A DNA stretch of 64,000 bases from Pseudomonadota bacterium (GTDB taxonomy: Bacteria; Pseudomonadota; Gammaproteobacteria; Burkholderiales; Burkholderiaceae_C): assembly GCA_021783695.1 (NCBI GenBank), contig JAJXTO010000011.1, forward strand, positions 1 to 64,000, read 5' to 3'. The notes below the pieces were generated by a model. It ran no database searches and had not been told where the DNA came from. It worked only from the letters and a program-made list of their open reading frames with translations. A program made the position numbers and the translations under genes. Of the stretch, positions 25,768 through 34,411 are shown one piece after another. The first letter of the stretch is position 1. Every line of letters starts with the position of its first letter.

Positions 25768-26604
25768 ATGGACCCCACCGATCATTACCCGCCGTCCCGC
25801 CTGCCGCCGCTGCCCAAGCCCGTGCAGCATCAGGCGGGGACACGCTGGCGGTTGAATGCGGCCAGCGGCCTGCACAAGGGGGATCGCCCCTATCAGCAGG
25901 ATCAGTTGCGTGTGATTGCCCATCCGCGCGTGCCAGGCTGTGTGCTCGCGGTGATTGCCGACGGCATGGGCGGCAAGAGCGGTGGTCGCAAGGCGGCCGA
26001 TCAGGTCATGCTGACCGCGCAGCAGTTGTTCGAACGCTATCACCCCGACAGCGACGACCCCCACGCCCTGCTGCAGCAAATCGTGCAGGAGAGCCACAGC
26101 ATGATCCGCCTCACCGCGCTGTCCACCGAACAGGAGCCGCATTCCACCGTGGTCTGCGCCTTGTTCCACGGCGACGAGGGCCGCTGCTACTGGTCGCATG
26201 TGGGCGACAGCCGCCTGTACATCTTCCGCGAAGACCGCTTGCTGCTGCGCACCAAGGACGACTCGTATGTACAGACCCTGGTGGACAAGGGAGAAATCAC
26301 CGAAGCCAAGGCGCGCAACCATCCGATGAGCAATGTGCTCACCTACAGTCTGGGCATGTCGGACCTGCCGGCCAAGCCCGTCGAGGAAAGTCCGCTGATG
26401 CCCGGCGATGTGCTCATGCTGTGCAGCGACGGTGTGTGGCACTACTTTACCGACCAGGATCTGGAAATTGCCACCTCCAAGCTGCAGGCGCGCGAATGCT
26501 GCCAGTACCTCATCGACAAGGCCCGCACCCGCGCAGGGGGGCGAGGCGACAACCTGTCGATCATCGTCATCGATCTGGAGCGCCTCTCACCGCCAGGCGC
26601 GTAG
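25768..26604 (+). CDS. PP2C-type protein serine/threonine phosphatase
   Basis: The 278-residue soluble protein is a metal-dependent phosphatase. After about 30 variable Pro-rich residues it shows the PP2C pattern GLHKGDRPYQQDQ (D45), IADGMGG (D65, G66), the HVGDSRLY block near residue 150, LCSDGVWHY and a final GGRGDNLSIIVI with the last metal Asp. It resembles the bacterial Stp/PrpC group that reverses Ser/Thr kinase action or regulates type VI secretion. No cognate kinase is in the window. The start at 25768 is the first ATG giving a normal-length protein. It converges with the crotonase gene, 28 bases apart. Confidence 0.9.
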   Translation: MDPTDHYPPSRLPPLPKPVQHQAGTRWRLNAASGLHKGDRPYQQDQLRVIAHPRVPGCVLAVIADGMGGKSGGRKAADQVMLTAQQLFERYHPDSDDPHALLQQIVQESHSMIRLTALSTEQEPHSTVVCALFHGDEGRCYWSHVGDSRLYIFREDRLLLRTKDDSYVQTLVDKGEITEAKARNHPMSNVLTYSLGMSDLPAKPVEESPLMPGDVLMLCSDGVWHYFTDQDLEIATSKLQARECCQYLIDKARTRAGGRGDNLSIIVIDLERLSPPGA

Positions 26605-26632
26605 ACATTGGGGTGCCAGGTCGCTGTTCGCG

Positions 26633-27433
26633 TTATTTCTGCACCCGCCACGCCGGCTGGCGCTTGTCGATGAAAGCCTGCACGCCTTCCAGCGCGCAAT
26701 CGTCGAGCATATTGCAGGTCATGGTCTGCGCCGCGAGCTGATAGGCGGCGTCGATGCCGGCTTCAGCCTGCCGGTAAAACAGCGCCTTGCCCAGTCGTAC
26801 CGCGGCGGCCGGTTTGTCCAGAATGCTGGTGACCAGCTTGTCCACTTCCGCTTCCAGCGCGTCCGGTGCCGCCACGCGGTTGATCAGGCCGCGTTGCTGC
26901 GCGGTGGCGGCGTCGATGAATTCGCCGGTCAGCAGCATTTCCATGGCCTGCTTGCGCGGCACATTGCGCGACAGCGCCACGCCTGGTGTGGAGCAGAACA
27001 AGCCGTAGTTCACGCCCGAGACGGCAAACCGCGCGTCCTGCGTTGCCACTGCCAGATCGCAACTCGCCACCAGCTGGCAGCCGGCCGCGGTCGCGATGCC
27101 GTGCACCTGCGCAATGACTGGCTGCGGCAGACGCATCAGCCCGGTCATCACCCTGCCACAACGGGCAAACAACGTCTGGTAGTACGCCTGCGAGGGCTGG
27201 GCACGCATTTCCTTCAGATCATGTCCGGCGCAGAACGCACGCCCCGCGCCGCGCACGACGACCACGCGCGCCGCGTCATCGTGCATCAGCGCGTCGATCT
27301 GTTGCTGCAGCGCCTCCAGCAGCGCCTCCGACAAGGCATTGAAGGCTTGCGGACGGTTGAGAGTCAGCCAGACGACACCCCGCGCGTCGGTTTCACGCAG
27401 CAGCACATCCGGGTGATTTGATGGGTTTTGCAT
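26633..27433 (-). CDS. Crotonase-fold (enoyl-CoA hydratase/isomerase family) protein lacking both canonical glutamates
   Basis: The 266-residue product has a clear crotonase core: LNRPQAFNALS near residue 25, an oxyanion-hole segment FCAGHDLKEM at about 67-76, and GIATAAGCQLVASCDLA at about 112-128. Classical enoyl-CoA hydratases use two Glu as acid and base. Here Q120 stands where the first is expected (GCEL becomes GCQL) and a Gly (about G140) where the second is expected. It therefore resembles the ECHDC3-like branch, whose reaction is unclear, more than a true hydratase. It is downstream of the LprI-like gene and converges with the phosphatase. Confidence 0.8.
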   Translation of the reverse strand: MQNPSNHPDVLLRETDARGVVWLTLNRPQAFNALSEALLEALQQQIDALMHDDAARVVVVRGAGRAFCAGHDLKEMRAQPSQAYYQTLFARCGRVMTGLMRLPQPVIAQVHGIATAAGCQLVASCDLAVATQDARFAVSGVNYGLFCSTPGVALSRNVPRKQAMEMLLTGEFIDAATAQQRGLINRVAAPDALEAEVDKLVTSILDKPAAAVRLGKALFYRQAEAGIDAAYQLAAQTMTCNMLDDCALEGVQAFIDKRQPAWRVQK

Positions 27434-27472
27434 CCTGGGTCTCCTCGAATCGGTGCGCCTATTGTCACTGCG

Positions 27473-27883
27473 CTATCCGGGTGGGCAGATATTGCCGACA
27501 CAGTGCAGATACACAACGAGCTGGGCAATACGGTTACGGATTTTGTCAGACAGGCAGGCGTCCTGCCGGATCTGCCATGGCGGCCCGCCCCGATCCTGCG
27601 GGCCGTTGCGGAACAGGCAGTCCGCATTCGCCCAGCGCCGCCACAGGTTTTGCGCATGGTCCAGCCGCCGTTCGGCATCGGTGCCCATGACCTTCTGCAT
27701 CTCCCGCCGGTAAAGGTGATTCATGCGGGCGTTGAGATCCTGGCGGGTCTGCGCCGCGCAGGCTGCGCTGCCGGGCTGCGACAGGCAGATCGGCGGCGGT
27801 TGACTCGGCAACAGCGCGGCCTGCGCCGAACCAATCCAGCCAGAAATCAACCAGCCCGCACACAGCAACATGCGCCAACGCAT
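27473..27883 (-). CDS. LprI-like (DUF1311) secreted protein
   Basis: The 136-residue product has a signal peptide with cleavage near A22 (AQAA). The mature part contains six Cys, a helical LNARMNHLYRREMQ region, then W-R-R-W-A-N-A-D-C and a late Cys pair. This matches the LprI/DUF1311 family, some members of which inhibit lysozyme in the periplasm. A proline-rich linker with a CLSQ segment precedes the domain. It sits between the sulfite dehydrogenase membrane subunit and the crotonase gene; a functional link to either is not evident. Confidence 0.7.
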   Translation of the reverse strand: MRWRMLLCAGWLISGWIGSAQAALLPSQPPPICLSQPGSAACAAQTRQDLNARMNHLYRREMQKVMGTDAERRLDHAQNLWRRWANADCLFRNGPQDRGGPPWQIRQDACLSDKIRNRIAQLVVYLHCVGNICPPG

Positions 27884-27951
27884 CGTTTTTCTCCATCGAA
27901 AACAAAGAAGGAGCCGCAGCGCGCTTCGCTGTTCCCCTGAGTTTCATTCGG

Positions 27952-28884
27952 TCACAATGCGGCCTGGTAATAGCGATTTTGCGGGTGCCGTACCTGGGCG
28001 AAAAAATCCCAGCGTTCCGCCAGCATGCCCAGCAGATTGCTCGCCAGCGCCAGCGGCCAGCCCATGCCGCGCAGGCCTTGCGGCACGAGCAGCACCAACA
28101 GCAGCGGCAGCACGAAACCCAGCAGCACTCCCACCCAGCGCATGCCCGCCACCCACGCGGCGCTGCGGCTGTGGAAAAACTCCCGTGTGTTGAATGCGCC
28201 CGCAGTGAAGCCCTTGGAGGTCTGGCGGATGGCCGGATTTGCGACGCCGATGGCCGTTTGCATCGACCCCGCCGGGTTCAGATTGCGCAGCCGAAGCAGC
28301 GCGGTCAGCCGCCCAAGCAGGGCGAGCGCCAACAGCCCTGCGGCAGCACGGCCATACTGCACCCCATGCGGCGCAAGCCGCCACAGGGCCAGACAGGCCG
28401 CGAGCAGGCAGCCGCTGGCCAGTCCCATCAGCACGAAATTCAGCACCGTCAGCGGCGTGGCCCACTCGCGCAAAAAGCGCACACCCGCGTAGATCATGGC
28501 CGTGCACACCCAAAGCGCCGTCGCCGAAGCGACGAGCAGCGCGGCCAGCACGCCCGGCCAGCGCTGCAGGGTGAGCAGCGCAAGTTGGCTGAGCGCGGCA
28601 ACGCCCAGGAAGGTGGGCAAGGCGATCACCTCGCGCGACAGCCAGGAGGTGCGCCACATGGCCGCCGCGCGCCAGGCGCGTTCAGGCCGTCCCAGGTGGG
28701 CGAACGACGCGCCCAGACCGATGACTCCGAGCCCCAGAATGATCCACAGACTGCTGCGCCACAACTCCAGCCAAGCGGCCTGGGGAGCCATGCCCCACAG
28801 CGCGGGCAGCGCGACGACCACCGCCAGACCCTGCGCGCACCCCACCAGCGTGGTGAGCACCAAGACAGAAAACGCTGGACGCAT
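27952..28884 (-). CDS. soeC: Sulfite dehydrogenase membrane anchor SoeC (DmsC-like)
   Basis: The 310-residue integral membrane protein has about eight hydrophobic segments, and its length and topology fit the DmsC/SoeC family. These anchors pass electrons between the iron-sulfur subunit and the quinone pool. The start is four bases from the stop of the iron-sulfur subunit gene, and the three genes form one minus-strand operon (A, B, C order). No haem-binding motif was noticed. Assignment to SoeC rather than DmsC rests on the catalytic subunit (cytoplasmic, no Tat signal). Confidence 0.75.
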   Translation of the reverse strand: MRPAFSVLVLTTLVGCAQGLAVVVALPALWGMAPQAAWLELWRSSLWIILGLGVIGLGASFAHLGRPERAWRAAAMWRTSWLSREVIALPTFLGVAALSQLALLTLQRWPGVLAALLVASATALWVCTAMIYAGVRFLREWATPLTVLNFVLMGLASGCLLAACLALWRLAPHGVQYGRAAAGLLALALLGRLTALLRLRNLNPAGSMQTAIGVANPAIRQTSKGFTAGAFNTREFFHSRSAAWVAGMRWVGVLLGFVLPLLLVLLVPQGLRGMGWPLALASNLLGMLAERWDFFAQVRHPQNRYYQAAL

Positions 28885-28887
28885 GGC

Positions 28888-29706
28888 TTACTCCGCAACC
28901 GGATGCGCCGCAGCGCCGGTCAGCTTGCCGGTGAACGCGCCGAACAGCCGGGAGAACAGACCCCGCGCCTCGATCTCGACCGCAGCAATCGCCAGATTCT
29001 GCTCCTGCCGCGTCGCCACGGCTGCCACCATGCTGGGCGGCACGGCATGGTTTGCACCGCAATCAGGCTCTGCACGTTGTGCGGCGCTCTGCGGCACGCT
29101 GCGCGGCAGATAGTGATTGGCGGGCCGCGTGCCGAGTTCAGGCATGAGCGCGTAACCGCCGCGTTCGCGAATGGCGCGCGACACCTCCGACTCCGGGTCA
29201 TGCACGTCGCCGAACAGCCGGGCATTTGTCGGGCAGGCGTTGACACAGGCCGGGCGGCGCTGTGCCTGCGGAATGCTCTGGTCGTAGATGCGGTCGACGC
29301 ACAGGGTGCACTTGGTCATCACGCCGCGGTCTTCGTCGTACTCGCGCGCGCCGTAGGGGCAGGCCCAGGAGCAGTATTTGCAGCCGATGCACTTGTCGCT
29401 GTCCACCAGCACGATGCCGTCCTCCTGGCGTTTGTACGAGGCGCCGGTCGGGCAGACGGGCACACAGGGCGGTTCTTCGCAGTGCAGGCAACTCTTGGGG
29501 AAATGCACGGTCTGCGTCTGCGGGAACTGGCCCATTTCATAAGTCTGCACCCGGTTGAAAAACACGCCCAGCGGGTTCTCGCCGTAGGGGTCGTGGTCGC
29601 TCAGATACCCGGCGGAACCTGAGGTGTTCCATTGCTTGCAGGAGGTCACGCAGGCCTGGCAGCCCACGCAGACGTTGAGGTCGATGACCAGGGCGAGTTG
29701 CGTCAT
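28888..29706 (-). CDS. soeB: Sulfite dehydrogenase iron-sulfur subunit SoeB
   Basis: This is a ferredoxin-like subunit of 272 residues with 16 Cys in four clusters typical of DmsB/SoeB. The first is C13, C16, C19, C23; the others follow in CLHCEEPPCVPVCP, CIGCKYCSWACP and a CTLC...CVNACP pair. The C-terminal ~70 residues after the clusters are an Ala-rich extension of unknown role. The start at 29706 overlaps the catalytic subunit stop (ATGA), which supports it over a much longer frame. The lack of a signal peptide fits a cytoplasmic complex. Confidence 0.82.
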   Translation of the reverse strand: MTQLALVIDLNVCVGCQACVTSCKQWNTSGSAGYLSDHDPYGENPLGVFFNRVQTYEMGQFPQTQTVHFPKSCLHCEEPPCVPVCPTGASYKRQEDGIVLVDSDKCIGCKYCSWACPYGAREYDEDRGVMTKCTLCVDRIYDQSIPQAQRRPACVNACPTNARLFGDVHDPESEVSRAIRERGGYALMPELGTRPANHYLPRSVPQSAAQRAEPDCGANHAVPPSMVAAVATRQEQNLAIAAVEIEARGLFSRLFGAFTGKLTGAAAHPVAE

Positions 29707-32678
29707 GGCTGACTTCCCTTGTGCTTGGCCCGCCCGGCGAAGTAGCGCAACACGCTGATCTTCGGCAGATGCGAAACATGGTGCGGCAGCGCCTGCGGCG
29801 GCGTGAATTGCGGCCAGCTTTGCCCGGTGTCCTGCGCGGGCGGCGCGTCTGCGGGGTAAAGCCGCACCCGCACGTCGTACCAGCCGGCCTGACCGGTGAC
29901 GGGGTCGCTGTTGGACACGACGCCCTGCCCTGCCCCCAAAGCGCTGGCTGGCAGTTCTTCGCTGATCAGGTGGTTGAGCAGAAACCCGGTCTGCGATTCC
30001 TCCGCGCGCGGGTGCAGGCCCCAGAAGCCGCTGGCCTTGCCGATGGCGTTCCATGTCCACACCGTGCCGGGCTCCACCGCTTCGCTGTATTGGCAGCGGG
30101 CGCGCACCTGGCCCCAAGGCGATTCGATCCACAGCCAGCCGCCGTCGGCGATGCCCTGCTGCTGCGCCAGCGCCGGGTTCACATACAGCCGGTTATGGCC
30201 GTGGATCTGCCGCAGCCAGGCGTTCTGCGAATCCCAGGCGTGGTACATGGCCATGGGGCGCTGGGTGACCGCGGCCAGCGGGTAGCGTTCCAGATCGACT
30301 GCCGCATGTTCGAGCGGCGGCTCCCAGAAAGGCAGCGGATCGCAGTGGTGCGCCACACGTTCGCGCAACTGCCCGGGCGGCTGACGCCCCGGGCGCTGAC
30401 CCCACGCGGCCAGGCGGAACTGCTGCAGCACGTCGGAATACAGCGCGATGATCACCGGGCTGTTGCGCGTGCGCCAACCCATGCTCTGCGCAAAGTCGAG
30501 ATAGCCGCGGTTCCAGTTGCGGAGATAGCGCAGCGGCTCGGGCAGCGGGTGGTGATGCACGCAGTTGTGCTGCGCGTACATTTCCCATTGATTCGGGTTG
30601 GGCGCGCCCTTGAGCGACTGGCTGCCGTCGGCCCCGCGCCAGCCCGACAAAAAGCCGATCCCCGAGCCCGGCGCGGTCTCGTAATGCACGATGAAGTCGG
30701 GATAGTCCTTGAACTTGCGGCGGCCATCGGCATGCACGAAGGCGGGCAGCCCGAGCCGCCCGCCAAGCTCGACCAACACCTCCTGGAACGGGCGGGTCTG
30801 CGCCAGCGGCGGCAGCACGGGCACGCGCACCGAGTCCATCGGGCCATCGAATTCGGAAATGGGCCGGTCGAGCAGCGACATGGCATCGTACCGTTCCAGA
30901 TAACTGGTGTCGGGCAGCAACAGGTCGGCAAACGCCGTCATCTCGCTGTGAAAGGCGTCGCACACGACAAGAAAAGGGATGCGGTGGCTGCCGTCCTCGC
31001 GCTTGTCGCGCAACATCTGCCGCACATCCACCGTGTTCATCGCCGAGTTCCACGCCATGTTGGACATGAAGATCAGCAGGGTGTCGATGGGATAGGGATC
31101 GCCGCGCCAGGCGTTGGTGATGACGTTGTGCATCAAGCCGTGCACGGCCAGCGGGTGTTCCCACGAAAACGCCTTGTCGATGCGCAGCGGGCTGCCGTCG
31201 TCCATCAGTGCGAGGTCGTCGGGCGATGCCGGCCACCCCAGCGGCGCGCCGTTCAACGGCGTGTTGGGCCGCACGTCCTGCGGGCCGCGCGGATTGTGCG
31301 CGTCGGGCGGCACGTCCTTGGGGTAAGGCGCCTTGTGGCGAAACCCGCCCGGCGCGTCGATGGTGCCCAGCAGGCTCATCAGAATGGACAGGGCGCGGAT
31401 GGTCTGGAAACCGTTGGAATGCGCCGCCAGTCCCCGCATGGCGTGAAATGCCAACGGGCGGCTTTTCACCGTGGCGTGTTTGCGCCCGCGCCAGTCGGTC
31501 CAGGCAACCGGCAGATCTTCTCCCTGATCGAGCGCGGCTTGCGCCATCTCCTGCGCCAGTTGGCGGATGCGTTCGGCGGGAATACCGGTGATGTCCTGCG
31601 CCCACTGCGGCGTGCACTCGGCCACCTGCTCGCGCAGAAGTTGCAGCGCCGGGGCCACCGGGGTGCCGTCGGGCATGCGGTAATGCCCGCTGAGCGCGGG
31701 TTGCGCGCCCTCGCTCCAGGCCGGCACCGGGCGCTGCGTTGGCACATCCCACCACCAGCGGTGCAGCGCCGGGTCGGCCTCGCCGGACGCGCTCCCTGGA
31801 GCGGGCACGAACAACCCGTCTTCCGCATGGCCAGGCAGCACCCGCACCAGCTGCGCGCCGTTGCTGCACTCGGCGGTGAACACGGCGTCAAAACGGCCTG
31901 TACGCAGCAGTTCGTGGGTCAGCGCCAGCAATAGCGCGCCGTCTGTGCCGGGGCGGATGGGAAGCCACTCGTCGGCAATGGCCGAATAGCCGGTGCGGAT
32001 GGGGTTGATCGAAATGAATCGCCCGCCCGCGCGCTTGAATTTGGACAGCGCGATTTTCATCGGGTTGCTGTGATGGTCTTCGGCGGTGCCGATCATCACG
32101 AACAGTTTGGCGCGCTCCAGGTCGGGGCCGCCGAACTCCCAGAAGCTGCCGCCGAAGGTATAGATCATCCCGGCGGCCATGTTCACCGAGCAGAAGCCGC
32201 CGTGCGCCGCATAGTTGGGCGTGCCGAACTGGCGCGCGAACAGCCCGGTGAGCGCCTGCATCTGGTCGCGCCCGGTGAACAGCGCGAACTGCGCGGGATC
32301 CGTAGCGCGCAGACGGCGCAGCCGGTCTTCCAGCAGCTGGAGCGCCTCGTCCCACGAAATCGGCTCGAACGCACCGTCGCCGCGCTCGCTGCCGGGCTTG
32401 CGGCGCAGCGGCTGGGTGAGCCGTGCCGGTGACACCTGCTTCATGATGCCGACCGAGCCCTTTGCGCAAATCACGCCCTGGTTGAGCGGATGCTCCGGAT
32501 TGCCCTCGATGAACCGCACCTCGCCATCGCGCAGATGCACCTTGATGCCGCAACGACAGGCGCACATATAGCAGGTGGTGGTCTTGACCTCGGTATCGCC
32601 GGGGGGCGGCTTGACCGGATCGTGCAACGGTTTGCCGTTGGAAAACAGGAGATCGAGCGGTTTGAACAGGGCGGACAT
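29703..32678 (-). CDS. soeA: Molybdopterin sulfite dehydrogenase catalytic subunit SoeA
   Basis: The 991-residue enzyme belongs to the DMSO-reductase molybdopterin family. C36, C39, C43 and C71 (C-x2-C-x3-C-x27-C) bind the N-terminal 4Fe-4S cluster. The molybdopterin domains follow, and the C-terminal dinucleotide-binding domain begins near residue 830. There is no Tat (RR) leader, so the enzyme should be cytoplasmic, as described for SoeABC of purple sulfur bacteria, which oxidises sulfite to sulfate and reduces quinone. Other family members (polysulfide, thiosulfate or tetrathionate reductases) usually have a Tat signal. The start at 32678 is the best-placed ATG; upstream in-frame codons are Arg/Asp-rich. 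The substrate is inferred from family and architecture, not proven. Confidence 0.8.
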   Translation of the reverse strand: MSALFKPLDLLFSNGKPLHDPVKPPPGDTEVKTTTCYMCACRCGIKVHLRDGEVRFIEGNPEHPLNQGVICAKGSVGIMKQVSPARLTQPLRRKPGSERGDGAFEPISWDEALQLLEDRLRRLRATDPAQFALFTGRDQMQALTGLFARQFGTPNYAAHGGFCSVNMAAGMIYTFGGSFWEFGGPDLERAKLFVMIGTAEDHHSNPMKIALSKFKRAGGRFISINPIRTGYSAIADEWLPIRPGTDGALLLALTHELLRTGRFDAVFTAECSNGAQLVRVLPGHAEDGLFVPAPGSASGEADPALHRWWWDVPTQRPVPAWSEGAQPALSGHYRMPDGTPVAPALQLLREQVAECTPQWAQDITGIPAERIRQLAQEMAQAALDQGEDLPVAWTDWRGRKHATVKSRPLAFHAMRGLAAHSNGFQTIRALSILMSLLGTIDAPGGFRHKAPYPKDVPPDAHNPRGPQDVRPNTPLNGAPLGWPASPDDLALMDDGSPLRIDKAFSWEHPLAVHGLMHNVITNAWRGDPYPIDTLLIFMSNMAWNSAMNTVDVRQMLRDKREDGSHRIPFLVVCDAFHSEMTAFADLLLPDTSYLERYDAMSLLDRPISEFDGPMDSVRVPVLPPLAQTRPFQEVLVELGGRLGLPAFVHADGRRKFKDYPDFIVHYETAPGSGIGFLSGWRGADGSQSLKGAPNPNQWEMYAQHNCVHHHPLPEPLRYLRNWNRGYLDFAQSMGWRTRNSPVIIALYSDVLQQFRLAAWGQRPGRQPPGQLRERVAHHCDPLPFWEPPLEHAAVDLERYPLAAVTQRPMAMYHAWDSQNAWLRQIHGHNRLYVNPALAQQQGIADGGWLWIESPWGQVRARCQYSEAVEPGTVWTWNAIGKASGFWGLHPRAEESQTGFLLNHLISEELPASALGAGQGVVSNSDPVTGQAGWYDVRVRLYPADAPPAQDTGQSWPQFTPPQALPHHVSHLPKISVLRYFAGRAKHKGSQP

Positions 32679-33058
32679 GGTGACGGAAGGAAACTTGGGC
32701 AGTTGCCTCAACCGTAGCCCCCCGTCATGCATTGAACAAACGAATACTTTTAATTTTTTATATCCATATTTATGATGAATTGAGCCTCGATCCGCGCGCG
32801 GATCAGCGTGATCAAGCGCATCGCGCCGACAGTCACCATCGGCTCGGGGGGTGGGCCAGTGGCCAGCCAGCCCCATCGCTCGGCACTCGGGTGCAGATCA
32901 CCCCGGACATCTTGCGGCCAGCTCAACCGACCCTCTTGCCGACGGCGCGCGTGCCTGATGGTGCGGGTGATCCGTGCCAAAACGGGCCACAAACTGGCCC
33001 AGCAGGGTGTTTGTTCGCATGGGGTCTCCAATCAGCCCATGCTTCGCTCAGCCACGCC
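32679..33058. other. Intergenic region upstream of soeA
   Basis: No convincing gene lies in these 380 bases. A strongly AT-rich patch at about 32740-32775, roughly 60-100 bases upstream of soeA, has the composition of a promoter or activator site. The remaining GC-rich part contains a 93-codon minus-strand frame (32750-33031) without recognisable domains, rejected as coding. The mscS stop is at the far end. Confidence 0.4.
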
Positions 33059-34345
33059 TCATTGCAAAGATGGGTTCGCTGGTTCCTGACCCTTGCCTGC
33101 AGCCCATTGCACGACCCGTTGAGGGAAGGGAATCTCGATACCGTGCGACTTCAAAGCATGCCAGATGGCGAGGTTGACCTGTCCGCGCACACCCAGGGTG
33201 CCGTTCTCGGGGTCGGCGATCCAGTAACCCACCGTGATGTTGAGGGCGCTGTCGCCAAAGGCGTCGAGTACCGCGCTGGGTGCCGGACTGTGCAGTACGC
33301 GCGGCACGGACTGTGTCGCCTCCTTGATGAGCGCGAGCGCCTGCTCCACATCGGTGTCGTAGGACACGCCCACCGCGGTGGAGAGCCAGACGTTCGGGTC
33401 GCCGTACGAGAGGTTCTCGATGCGGTTGGCGATCAGCATTTCATTGGGAACGATGGAGTCGGTCCCCCCCGCGCTGCGCACCAGGGTATAGCGGGTCTTG
33501 ATGTCGATGATCTGCCCCTGAAACGCCTCCACCCGCACGTTGTCGCCCACACGCAGGCTGCGCTCGAGCAGAATGACAAAACCCGAAACGTAGTTTGCCG
33601 CAATTTTCTGCAGGCCCAGCCCGAGGCCAACGCCCAAAGCGCCGCCGAACACACTGAGCACGGTGAGATCGATGCCCACCATCTGCAGCGCCGTGAGCAC
33701 GGCGACGAGCAGAACGACCGAGCGCAGCAGCCGGGTGAACACCAGCCGCAGACTGGTGTCGAGCGGCGAGCGCATCAGGCGCGACTCCAGGATGGACGAG
33801 ACCCACAAAGCCAGCAGCAACGTCACCGCGATCGAGGCAACCCCCTTGAGCAGCGTCCAGCCGGACAGGCGCTGTTTGCCCAGGGTGATGGAAAGCGCGT
33901 CGAGCGCCTCGCGGATTTCCGGCAGGATGCCGGCCAGATGCAGCGCCAGGGTGATCCACAAGCCGAAGCTGATCATCCGCACCAGATAGCGAATGCCGTC
34001 GTCCTTGGAAAACCGGTGCCGCGAAACTGAAGCGGCCAGCCGCACGAGAAGCAGCACCGCAAGTAAAGGCAGCGCCAGTTTGAGCAAGGGCAGATTGAGC
34101 AGGAGGTGCGAGGCATGGCGCACCAGAACCAGCGTGATCAAGGCGACGAACGGAAACCCCAGGCCGTAACGCCAGCTTGCGTGAAACGCCTGACGCCAAC
34201 TGGGCAATTTGCGCGCCTGTTTTTCAAGTGCGGTGCCCAGCAGTGCGCCGAGCACGACAACGCCCAGCAGAATGCTGGCCTGCAAGCGCAACTGCTCCGG
34301 GGTCTGGTGGTAGAACGCTTCGATCAGGGGAGATTCAATCAACAT
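33059..34345 (-). CDS. Mechanosensitive ion channel, MscS family
   Basis: The 428-residue product has an N-terminal region with several hydrophobic helices (about residues 15-235). The MscS pore helix and beta domain follow: a Gly/Ala-rich GGALGVGLGLGLQKIAANY motif near residue 255, then GDNVRVEAFQGQIIDI and the NEMLIANRIENLS segment. The C-terminal alpha/beta part ends near residue 428. It relieves osmotic stress by opening under membrane tension. It is larger than E. coli MscS because of extra N-terminal helices, and resembles the YbdG/YjeP-like groups. It is downstream of the secreted Ala/Gln-rich gene on the same strand. Confidence 0.88.
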   Translation of the reverse strand: MLIESPLIEAFYHQTPEQLRLQASILLGVVVLGALLGTALEKQARKLPSWRQAFHASWRYGLGFPFVALITLVLVRHASHLLLNLPLLKLALPLLAVLLLVRLAASVSRHRFSKDDGIRYLVRMISFGLWITLALHLAGILPEIREALDALSITLGKQRLSGWTLLKGVASIAVTLLLALWVSSILESRLMRSPLDTSLRLVFTRLLRSVVLLVAVLTALQMVGIDLTVLSVFGGALGVGLGLGLQKIAANYVSGFVILLERSLRVGDNVRVEAFQGQIIDIKTRYTLVRSAGGTDSIVPNEMLIANRIENLSYGDPNVWLSTAVGVSYDTDVEQALALIKEATQSVPRVLHSPAPSAVLDAFGDSALNITVGYWIADPENGTLGVRGQVNLAIWHALKSHGIEIPFPQRVVQWAAGKGQEPANPSLQ

Positions 34346-34411
34346 GCGGGCGACGAGAAATGAGCAGGCGGGCATGGTAGCCCGCAACGCTTTTTTGCGA
34401 ACGCGGACTGA

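Noticed and set aside
29721-31934. Plus-strand open frame of 737 codons opposite soeA.
   Set aside because: Antisense to the molybdopterin enzyme, whose cluster cysteines are intact; no domain.
32750-33031. 93-codon minus-strand frame upstream of soeA.
   Set aside because: No domain, and it overlaps the AT-rich promoter-like patch; its protein composition is unlike a gene.
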